Shown here piece after piece: positions 16,903 to 23,952 of a stretch of DNA of 64,000 bases. Positions within the stretch are counted from its first letter, which is position 1, and each line of letters starts with the position of its first letter. The stretch is from the NCBI GenBank assembly GCA_009363175.1, contig CP045205.1, positions 372,001-436,000 on the forward strand, read 5' to 3'. Both the position numbers and the translations under genes were made by a program. Below the pieces are notes generated by a model. It was not told where the DNA came from. It saw only the letters and a program-made list of their open reading frames with translations, and searched no databases. The DNA is from Citrobacter telavivensis (GTDB lineage Bacteria > Pseudomonadota > Gammaproteobacteria > Enterobacterales > Enterobacteriaceae).

Positions 16903-17460
16903 TTACTCGTATACCATGGTGTAATCGACCTGAGTCGTTACGGAACCCGCAGTCGCTGTGCCTGTCGCATAATATTGTGCAAAGTAATTCAGTGAACCGC
17001 TGCCAGACGAGATATCAACCGGGATATCATTCTGACCGGCCGCCACTGAAGCCCCTGCCACAATAGGATTACGATCGGCATTTAATAATTGAACCTGAAC
17101 GAAAGTCGCGGCATCAGACGCGCCAGTATCAATATTCAGACGGCCGGTTGTGCTATCAACATAGGTACCGGGTTCAAAATAGGTGCTGGCATTATTCAAC
17201 GCCGTACCTGAACAGCTGCTCAGTGAGATCGTAAACGGCGTCGCACCGGCTGTTGCCCCTGTTGTTGCGAGGGTAGACGAAGAGACGGTTGGCAGTATTA
17301 CCGTTGCATCATTACTGCCGCCATCGACAGAAATAGTACAAGTGGTATCAGTAATTTGTCCGTTAATTGTAATAGTACCATCAACGGCAAATGCTGAAGC
17401 AGTAAATGCAGAAGTGAAAACCATTGCTAATGCGGACAACGCAAAATTATATTTACGCAT
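16903..17460 (-). CDS. major fimbrial subunit (type 1-like pilin)
   Basis: This 185-residue pilin has a signal peptide (MRKYNFALSALAMVFTSAFTASAFA) followed by 'VDGTITINGQITDTTCTISVDGG', the usual first Cys region of pilins. A second Cys lies in 'SLSSCSGTAL', and the C-terminal 'QVDYTMVYE' carries the beta-zipper motif with penultimate Tyr. It is the first gene of the operon and probably the shaft protein. The start at 17460 gives a canonical signal peptide. Confidence 0.92.
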   Translation of the reverse strand: MRKYNFALSALAMVFTSAFTASAFAVDGTITINGQITDTTCTISVDGGSNDATVILPTVSSSTLATTGATAGATPFTISLSSCSGTALNNASTYFEPGTYVDSTTGRLNIDTGASDAATFVQVQLLNADRNPIVAGASVAAGQNDIPVDISSGSGSLNYFAQYYATGTATAGSVTTQVDYTMVYE

Positions 17461-18300
17461 AATTAATTCCCTGTTGTGGTTGATATAAATGAACAGCCCA
17501 TTGAATGTGTTATTAAGATAAAACGATTCTCGCCCCATCATGAATACGGGCACTGAATAACACCTTTCGGTTCCATTGACATGATATACGCAAAACTTTC
17601 ATCCGCAATATTAGGATTTTTCAACCAAAACCAATCAATCCAAATGCTTATCGGAAAATAAAGTGCTGCCTTCTATCTACGCTATTCACCCTTATAAATA
17701 TATCGATAATTAGGTTTTTATAAGACAGCATTGGTTAAAAAAAGATAAAATTTTATAAATCGATTAAATTGATCTAAATCAATACACAAACCAAAACACA
17801 GCTAAATTAAACGCCTCACGATCACACTTAAAACAAAAAACAAAAACAATTTAAACAAAAAAGATACATTTGCAGTCGAATTTTTAGCCAGAAAAACCAT
17901 TTTTCACGATTAAGAGAATAATCCTGACAAACCGACTCGGGTACTTTACGTAATGTGTTAATAATTAATAATTAATTATGAATGAAACATTCTTTTATTT
18001 TATTGTAAGAAAAATCTTATTTTAATAAAAAACGTAACCATCGTTAACCTGGTGTTGCAAAACCCGCCAATTCCAGGAATTTTCCCGTAACGATCTTTTC
18101 TTTTAGTCACATACTCTTTCTCAGAATATAAATCTACAGATTACTCATCATAACCTTACAAAAAAGGACAAATGACTATTAGAAGCGGGGTTTTTGAGTA
18201 CAAAAAAGAATGGAAGTACATTGTTCATTGAAAAATCTGAACACAAGGAAAAGAAGGGATAATCTTAATGCTCGTTCAGCGATAAAGGTAGCGTTGTACA
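17461..18300 (-). promoter_or_regulatory. long AT-rich control region of fimbrial operon
   Basis: About 840 bases lie between the pilin gene and the nlpA terminator region with no supported gene. The stretch 17620-18180 is very AT-rich with many A-tracts and T-tracts, the type bound by H-NS. No invertible-element inverted repeats and no GATC methylation pair typical of pap-type switches were recognised by eye. The fimbrial promoter must lie in its right-to-left end, but I cannot assign the -35/-10. Confidence 0.5.
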
Positions 18301-18301
18301 G

Positions 18302-18329
18302 TATCGCCAGAAGAGCGCTTCTGGCGATA
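18302..18329 (-). terminator. perfect inverted repeat downstream of nlpA
   Basis: TATCGCCAGAAG and CTTCTGGCGATA form a perfect 12-bp stem around AGCG, 29 bases after the nlpA stop codon. There is no strong U-run, so termination is likely but not certain. Confidence 0.6.
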
Positions 18330-18357
18330 AAATTCAGTTATCTGAATGCGTTACCGA

Positions 18358-19176
18358 TCACCACCCCGGAACCGCACCGCCGTTAAAGATCGTTTCTGCC
18401 GCTTTTGCGACTTCAGGTGACTGATAAGACGCCAGAAATTCCTTCACATTTTCCGCATCTTTATTGTCTTCTCGCGCCACCAGGATGTTCACATACGGCG
18501 AATTTTTATCTTCGATAAACACGCTGTCGTGAACCGGAGAAAGCCCGGTTTGCTGAATATAAGTGGTGCTGATAATTGCCACGTCAACTTTCGGGTCGTC
18601 CAGTACGCGCGGCAGTTGCGCCCCTTCCAGCTCCATAATCTGTAAATGACGCGGGTTGGCGGTGATGTCCAGCGCCGTCGGCAGCAATCCTTTTCCTTCT
18701 TTCAGGGTAATCAACTGCTCTTTTTGCAGCAGCAACAGCGCCCGTCCGAGGTTGGTGGGATCGTTAGGAATCGCCACCGTTGCGCCGTCCGCCAATTGAT
18801 CGACCGTTTTTATTTTTTTCGAGTAGCCGGCCATCGGGAAGACAAAGGTATTCCCCACCGCCACAAGCTTATAGTTATGCGCCTGATTATCCTGCTCAAG
18901 GAACGGGCGATGCTGGAAGACGTTGGCATCCAGTTCGCCGTGGTTGGTGGCATCGTTCGGCAACAGTGAGCCGCTGAAACCGACCAGTTCGACGTCGAGA
19001 CCGTACTTCTCTTTCGCCACTTTTTTGGCGACTTCCGCCACATCCTGCTCGGCGCCGTTAATCACGCCGACTTTGATGTGCTTTGCATCACTGCTCTGCT
19101 GGTCGCAACCGACCAACAACAATCCCGCCAACAGTACCGCCGCCCCTGTCCGTAAATGAGGTATCGTCAATTTCAC
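18358..19176 (-). CDS. nlpA: lipoprotein-28, NlpA (MetQ-like)
   Basis: This is a 272-residue lipoprotein starting with GTG (19176). The lipobox LLVGC places the acylated Cys at residue 24, followed by 'DAKHIKVGVINGAEQDVAEVAKKVA', 'VGFSGSLLPNDATNHGELDANVFQHRP' and a C-terminal 'FNGGAVPGW'. It is near-identical in pattern to E. coli NlpA, an inner-membrane-anchored NlpA/MetQ-type methionine-binding lipoprotein. Family knowledge suggests a minor role in methionine uptake and vesicle formation. It appears monocistronic. Confidence 0.95.
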   Translation of the reverse strand: MKLTIPHLRTGAAVLLAGLLLVGCDQQSSDAKHIKVGVINGAEQDVAEVAKKVAKEKYGLDVELVGFSGSLLPNDATNHGELDANVFQHRPFLEQDNQAHNYKLVAVGNTFVFPMAGYSKKIKTVDQLADGATVAIPNDPTNLGRALLLLQKEQLITLKEGKGLLPTALDITANPRHLQIMELEGAQLPRVLDDPKVDVAIISTTYIQQTGLSPVHDSVFIEDKNSPYVNILVAREDNKDAENVKEFLASYQSPEVAKAAETIFNGGAVPGW

Positions 19177-19344
19177 GTTTTTATCCTTTTGAAATAACCG
19201 CCTGATGAGTAATGAAATGACTATAGCGGGAAGGCTGCTGCGGTTTAAAAAACGAAAAGGCATCAATAAGAAGAAAAAAGCATAAAGAGGGAATATTCAA
19301 AAATCCTGATGACGCTGCGCCAACCACACGCAGCGCCATTCGGT

Positions 19345-20088
19345 TCAGACCAACGCTTTCACGATCTCCATTAACCGGACGATATCTTCAGGTCGGGTGT
19401 TGCCCGTTTGTGGGTCGATAATCGATGTGTATAAATGCGGCATTACGCGCGGCACGCCTGCCTCCAGGCAGGTTTGCAGTATGACGCCAAAGTTTTCCAC
19501 ATCAATGCCACCCGTCGGTTCGATCAGCGTCATGCCGTTACGTGCCGCAGTGGTTGCCAGCACATACAGCTCAGGAAGAGACTTTTCGCCCCCCATTGGG
19601 AAGAACTTCGCCGCGTGCGCGCCCATATCTTGCATCATACGGATTGCAGCATCGCATGAGACGCGCGCTGGCGTTCCCTGACCGCTACTGACGCCGGTGG
19701 AGATCAGTACCTCACCAGGCGTCCCCGTCGGGCTGACCAGCGCGTTGATGTGCGTTTGTTCTCCGCCTGTCGCCGCCAACGCCCCCGCCGCAAAACCACT
19801 GCCGGTGAAGGTCTGGTTGACGTGCGCCGGATGGACCTTTGATGCAATCATCGCTGCTTTGTAATACTGCGCCGGATCGCCTGCCCCCAGGCCCACTGAA
19901 ACCGAGGGGACTTCGGCCATCCAACGTTTGACCTCCTGGACGCCTTCGTCAACTAACGAAAACTGCGCGGACAGGATGCCAATCACCGCATGTCCCTCGG
20001 CGGCGTCATAGATTTCCCGGGCGTTGGCGATATCTTTCGCCAGCACGTTAATCGCCACACGTTGGCGATAAAAATTAATCTGCTGCAT
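19345..20088 (-). CDS. dgaF: 2-dehydro-3-deoxy-6-phosphogluconate aldolase DgaF
   Basis: This 247-residue TIM-barrel aldolase belongs to the KDGP-aldolase family (DgaF). It contains 'SVGLGAGDPAQYYKAAMIA', 'FFPMGGEKSLPELYVLATTAA' and 'IEPTGGIDVENF'. In Salmonella DgaF cleaves KDG-6-phosphate, made by DgaE from glucosaminate-6-phosphate, into pyruvate and glyceraldehyde-3-phosphate. It is the last gene of the operon and overlaps dgaE by 14 bases, which points to coupled translation. Confidence 0.92.
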   Translation of the reverse strand: MQQINFYRQRVAINVLAKDIANAREIYDAAEGHAVIGILSAQFSLVDEGVQEVKRWMAEVPSVSVGLGAGDPAQYYKAAMIASKVHPAHVNQTFTGSGFAAGALAATGGEQTHINALVSPTGTPGEVLISTGVSSGQGTPARVSCDAAIRMMQDMGAHAAKFFPMGGEKSLPELYVLATTAARNGMTLIEPTGGIDVENFGVILQTCLEAGVPRVMPHLYTSIIDPQTGNTRPEDIVRLMEIVKALV

Positions 20089-21184
20089 GTTCTACAATCT
20101 CCCTGAGTCGCGCCACAATGAGTGCCATTTCCCCTTCGGCGACCGTACGTGGGTCGAGGCTAAAGACGCCCTGATGGAGGTTATAGCGACGGGCGTAGAT
20201 AGCGATATCGCCTCCCCGAAGTTGAGCTTCGACTTCACGCGCGTCCAGACCGAGCACCTGCGTGTCGACCCGTACACGAATACGCCAGATAGCGCGCCCG
20301 GCTTCGTCTTGCTCAATATCGGCGGTCAGCCCACGGATTGCCGAAATCGCCTCTGCCGTCGGTTGCAACTGTTCGGCGGTCACCACAGTCTGCCCCTGGT
20401 AATAATTTTCCAGTGCATACACCAGTCCGACCATGTTCTCTTTACCGATCTTCATCGCTCTGGCGATGCCGTGATGCTGCGCTTTACAGGCGGCAATCCA
20501 CGGTTTCTTGCCGGTGATAAACCCGGAGGTGGGCGCATTGAAGGCTTTTGCCCCGCTGTAGACAACCATATCCGCCCCACTCGCCACCCAGGCGTGTAAA
20601 TCCTCCTCGGCGGCGGCATCGACAATCAACGGTAGGTTATGGATCTGCGCAACCTGTACAAAGTCGTCAATGCTGAGCATGCCCTTCTGTACACAGTGGT
20701 GCGATTTCACATACAACAGCGCGGCGGTCTCGTCGGTAATCGCACTCTCCAGTTGCCAACGCGCGGCGAGATTGCTCGCCCCGACCTCCACGACGCGCCC
20801 GCCGCCCAGACGAATGGCGCTGGTGATGGGAGCGCCATAATCCACGTTATGACCGCGCAGCATCACCACTTCGTTGGCCATGCCGCTGCTGTCTGGCATG
20901 AGAGCCACCCTGAGCGGGTCGCCACGAGTAATAGCGGCGGCAACGGCAATGGCGATCCCCGCCGACGCGCAGGAGGTCACATAGCTGTCCTGCGCGCCGG
21001 TAAAGCGGGAAACCAGCTCACCGGTACGGTCCACCAGCTCATCGATTTCGACAAAGGCGAAGGCCGCCCGCGCAGTGGCCTGCATCACCTGGGGCGCGAC
21101 GCTGGAGACGCCAAGAATCGTCATCTTGCCGCAGGCGTTAATCACCTGTTTTAGTCCCAGCTGTTGATAGATATTCTGTGTCAT
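20075..21184 (-). CDS. dgaE: D-glucosaminate-6-phosphate ammonia-lyase DgaE
   Basis: This 369-residue PLP enzyme resembles selenocysteine synthase-like transferases. 'SGAKAFNAPTSGFITGKKP' contains the probable Schiff-base Lys (about residue 212). 'SCASAGIAIAVAAAITRG' and 'RGHNVDYGAPITSAIRLGGG' match the DgaE family. By family it converts D-glucosaminate-6-phosphate to KDG-6-phosphate plus ammonia. Its start lies 3 bases beyond the dgaD stop. Confidence 0.92.
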   Translation of the reverse strand: MTQNIYQQLGLKQVINACGKMTILGVSSVAPQVMQATARAAFAFVEIDELVDRTGELVSRFTGAQDSYVTSCASAGIAIAVAAAITRGDPLRVALMPDSSGMANEVVMLRGHNVDYGAPITSAIRLGGGRVVEVGASNLAARWQLESAITDETAALLYVKSHHCVQKGMLSIDDFVQVAQIHNLPLIVDAAAEEDLHAWVASGADMVVYSGAKAFNAPTSGFITGKKPWIAACKAQHHGIARAMKIGKENMVGLVYALENYYQGQTVVTAEQLQPTAEAISAIRGLTADIEQDEAGRAIWRIRVRVDTQVLGLDAREVEAQLRGGDIAIYARRYNLHQGVFSLDPRTVAEGEMALIVARLREIVEHAAD

Positions 21185-21187
21185 GAC

Positions 21188-22048
21188 TTACAACACTCCC
21201 AGCAGCGAACAAACCACGCTAAGCGCCACAATTGACAACAGAATGGTGGTGTATCGCGGCCCTTTCTTCACCAGAAAGATATAGATGGCAAACACCGCCG
21301 CCAGCGGCAGCAGGCCTGGCGCGATGGAGTCGAGGATCTGCTGCACCACCACTTCAGAACCCTTCAGCGCGCTGATTTTCAACGGCGTAGTGATCTTGAC
21401 GTAGCTTGCCGACAGCGCGCCCATCATGATTAACCCCAGCACGTTCGCGCCGTAGATCAGTTCTTTGATTCGCCCCCCTTGCAGTAATCCGACGATAGAA
21501 TCACGCCCCAGGGTGTAGCCCTTGTGGATCAGGCCGTAGCTGATCGCCAGCGTGATTGCCGGATAGAGGATCAGCGGTGCAATACCGCCAAACGCGCTGC
21601 CATTGGCGGCGAAAGGGATGAAAATCGCAATGAGCAGCGGCATGACGGCGGCCCAAACAATGGAGTCGCCCATCCCAGCCAGCGGGCCCATCAGACCGGT
21701 TTTAATCCCGGTAATTGAGGCATCGCTGATCGGCTCGCCGCGCGTTTTCTGCTCTTCCATGGCAATGGAAATCCCCTGGATCACCGCGCCAAAAGTTTGC
21801 TCAGAGTTGAAGAAGTTCAGGTGACGTTTTAGCGCCTCCACCTGCTCCTCTTTTTGTGGGTAGAGCTTTTTGATGATCGGCGTCATCGAGGCGCAGAAAA
21901 TCAGGCTCTGCAGACGTTCATAGGAGTTGGATACCTCCGCGCCCAGCCAGTAGATAAACCACGCTTTGGTGATATCCGCTTTGGTCAACGCCCCGGTTGT
22001 CCGTGCGCGCTCAACCAGTTCATGCTGCATTACGTCGCTGCTCATCAT
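21188..22048 (-). CDS. dgaD: mannose-family PTS EIID component DgaD
   Basis: This 286-residue EIID has a hydrophilic N-terminal region (SYERLQSLIFCASMTPIIKKLYP) and C-terminal membrane segments. 'GLMGPLAGMGDSIVWAAVMPLL' is the signature of mannose-class EIID. With DgaC it forms the inner-membrane channel for D-glucosaminate. ATGA overlap of 4 bases with dgaC suggests translational coupling. Confidence 0.93.
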   Translation of the reverse strand: MMSSDVMQHELVERARTTGALTKADITKAWFIYWLGAEVSNSYERLQSLIFCASMTPIIKKLYPQKEEQVEALKRHLNFFNSEQTFGAVIQGISIAMEEQKTRGEPISDASITGIKTGLMGPLAGMGDSIVWAAVMPLLIAIFIPFAANGSAFGGIAPLILYPAITLAISYGLIHKGYTLGRDSIVGLLQGGRIKELIYGANVLGLIMMGALSASYVKITTPLKISALKGSEVVVQQILDSIAPGLLPLAAVFAIYIFLVKKGPRYTTILLSIVALSVVCSLLGVL

Positions 22049-22794
22049 GCTGCTCCTTCATTTTTCGCCAGACCTTTAATCAGGAAGGCCACACAGGTAC
22101 CGAAGATCGCCATCGCCATGATGTCCACCTTGAGGTACAGCACCGCGAAGAATCCGCCGATAAACCACGGCAGCAGGCTCTTTTTACCGATCACCATAAT
22201 GGTGATGGCGAAGCCCAGCGCCGGCAGGATCCCGCCCATGATTTCAAAGGAGTGGGTCAGCCAGTGCGGCATCAGTTTGAGGAAACTTTCCACCACGTCC
22301 TGACCGAAGTAGTTCGCGGCAAACACCACCGGGAAACGCAGCGCCAGTCCGAGCAATGCCGGGTAGAGGAACGCACAGCGCATGATGCCCGACATATTCG
22401 CCGTTTCCGCGTGCTTATCGGCCATATGTACCCAGGCCGCGTTCAGCGTACGACGCAACTGGTCGAGGAAAACGCCGATCACACCGAAGGGGATCGCCAG
22501 CGCAATCGCCAGGTTTGGATCCATCCCGGCTTTCACCGCGATAGGAATCGAGATACAGGCTGCCAGCGCCGGATCTGACGGCACGTTACCGCCAGGCGTT
22601 GAGGTCACGCCGAGATAAACGAGCTGCATCCCCGCGCCGATAATCATCGCCGTCTGCATGTTGCCAAGCAGCAGCCCGACAAAGACGGCCACCACCACCG
22701 GCTGAAGCAGCATGGCAGAGAAGGTGTAGCCAAGGCGTAAGCGGGCAAACCAGTAATACAACCCCATGAGGCTTGCAAAAACTAAGGTATCCAT
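22045..22794 (-). CDS. dgaC: mannose-family PTS EIIC component DgaC
   Basis: This 249-residue membrane protein has several hydrophobic segments and the mannose-EIIC type motif 'MIIGAGMQLVYLGVTSTPGGNVPSDPALAACIS'. It forms the transport pore with EIID. The gene follows dgaB by 23 bases. Confidence 0.93.
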   Translation of the reverse strand: MDTLVFASLMGLYYWFARLRLGYTFSAMLLQPVVVAVFVGLLLGNMQTAMIIGAGMQLVYLGVTSTPGGNVPSDPALAACISIPIAVKAGMDPNLAIALAIPFGVIGVFLDQLRRTLNAAWVHMADKHAETANMSGIMRCAFLYPALLGLALRFPVVFAANYFGQDVVESFLKLMPHWLTHSFEIMGGILPALGFAITIMVIGKKSLLPWFIGGFFAVLYLKVDIMAMAIFGTCVAFLIKGLAKNEGAA

Positions 22795-22817
22795 AGTGTT
22801 ATCCCATTATCAGAGAA

Positions 22818-23303
22818 TTAGAATTTTTTCAGGATATCGTCCAGCGACTGCGGTTTATCTTCCGGGATAGTCTGGAAGAACACCTGAATCCCACGACTTT
22901 TCAGGTCGTTAAGAATGCCAACGTCTTTTTCATCGAGCGTAATGTTCTGGAACACGGCTTTACGGTTTGGCCCGCCGCCCAGGCCGCCAACCTGAATGGT
23001 CGTGACATCAAACCCCTGTTGTACGGCCTGTTGAATCGCCGCCAGGGAGGGGAACAGCACCAGCACATTGCCGTCGCCCAGTTGGTTCTCTTTCCAGGAA
23101 GCCGCAAAGCTCTGGTTGCTGTAGCAATCCACTTTGATGTTCGGCGGCGCGGCCATCAGGTAGATGTTTTTCATAAACGGATCGGCGTCCAGTTCGTCAC
23201 TGACCACTGCGATGCGGTTAGCCTGGGACTGTCCGACCCACTTCGTCACCACCTGTCCGTGGATCAGTCGGCTATCGATACGACATAACACGATGTTTGC
23301 CAT
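22818..23303 (-). CDS. dgaB: mannose-family PTS EIIB component DgaB
   Basis: This 161-residue soluble EIIB begins MANIVLCRIDSRLIHGQVVTKW. The His of RLIHGQV (about residue 15) is the family phosphorylation site. It passes phosphate from EIIA to the incoming sugar acid. The start at 23303 is chosen because it matches the family N-terminus; it lies 11 bases after dgaA. Confidence 0.94.
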   Translation of the reverse strand: MANIVLCRIDSRLIHGQVVTKWVGQSQANRIAVVSDELDADPFMKNIYLMAAPPNIKVDCYSNQSFAASWKENQLGDGNVLVLFPSLAAIQQAVQQGFDVTTIQVGGLGGGPNRKAVFQNITLDEKDVGILNDLKSRGIQVFFQTIPEDKPQSLDDILKKF

Positions 23304-23314
23304 GATGATTTTCC

Positions 23315-23740
23315 TTATTGTGATTGTTGTAATTGACGGACATGAGCGACAACGTCCAGGCAACTGCTGCGTCCGGCTTCCACCAGTTCACTGACGCAGA
23401 GGGTCAACGAACCGTGTTCACGTCTGTCCAGCGCTTCCAGCAGTAGCGACGCGTTCAACCCGGAAACGACCGCCACCGGATAATCCGCGCTCAGTCGCGC
23501 TGCCACATTGGACGTCGTACCGCCAACAAAATCGGTCAGAATAAGCGAGCCGTCCGGCATGGTTTTCACCACGTCCTCGACACGCTGATAAAACTCGCCC
23601 AGCGTATCGACGGGCATCAGTGCAATTTCCGTCACGCCTTTAATTTCGCCCATCACCATACGCAGGCTGTTACAGAGCTGTTGTCCCCAGCCACCATGCG
23701 TGAGCAGCAGAATTTCGGGCAACGGTTGAGTGGTAGTCAA
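23315..23740 (-). CDS. dgaA: mannose-family PTS EIIA component DgaA
   Basis: This 141-residue EIIA has the phosphorylatable His in 'LLLTHGGWGQQL' (about residue 15) and 'SLILTDFVGGTTSNVAARL', typical of mannose-class EIIA. It accepts phosphate from HPr. It is the first structural gene of the operon, 133 bases downstream of a sigma-54 promoter. Confidence 0.93.
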   Translation of the reverse strand: MTTTQPLPEILLLTHGGWGQQLCNSLRMVMGEIKGVTEIALMPVDTLGEFYQRVEDVVKTMPDGSLILTDFVGGTTSNVAARLSADYPVAVVSGLNASLLLEALDRREHGSLTLCVSELVEAGRSSCLDVVAHVRQLQQSQ

Positions 23741-23777
23741 AATGGCCTCCTGGCGCGATTACATGAGACTTGCAATG

Positions 23778-23855
23778 CCTGATGGCGCTTCGCTTATCAG
23801 GCCTACGGATAATGCTTTTGTAGGCCGGATAAGGCATTTATGCCGCCATCCGGCA
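23778..23855. repeat. REP/BIME element in dgaA leader
   Basis: Two facing REP units are recognised: GCCTGATGGCGCTTCGCTTATCAGGCC and TAGGCCGGATAAGGCATTTATGCCGCCATCCGGCA. The element lies between the sigma-54 promoter and dgaA, so it should be transcribed as part of the operon leader. Confidence 0.9.
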
Positions 23856-23873
23856 AAACTCATCAAAGTAAGA

Positions 23874-23888
23874 GCAAGGGTTGTGCCA
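23874..23888 (-). promoter_or_regulatory. sigma-54 (-24/-12) promoter of dgaABCDEF
   Basis: On the minus strand the sequence is TGGCAC-N5-TTGC, a full match to the core RpoN consensus with GG at -24 and GC at -12. It reads toward dgaA and lies between dgaR and dgaA. This agrees with DgaR being a LevR-type sigma-54 activator. Only about 65 bases separate it from the dgaR stop codon, so activator sites may lie within the 3' end of dgaR. Confidence 0.9.
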
Positions 23889-23952
23889 GTATTTGTGTCA
23901 CGCGAGGGGGAAAAGAGAGCGGGCAGGGCGCAACGCCTCGCCCGTTAAGGGA

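Noticed and set aside
17461..18300. fimS-like invertible promoter switch upstream of the pilin gene
   Set aside because: No pair of matching inverted repeats and no FimB/FimE-type recombinase gene nearby were recognised.
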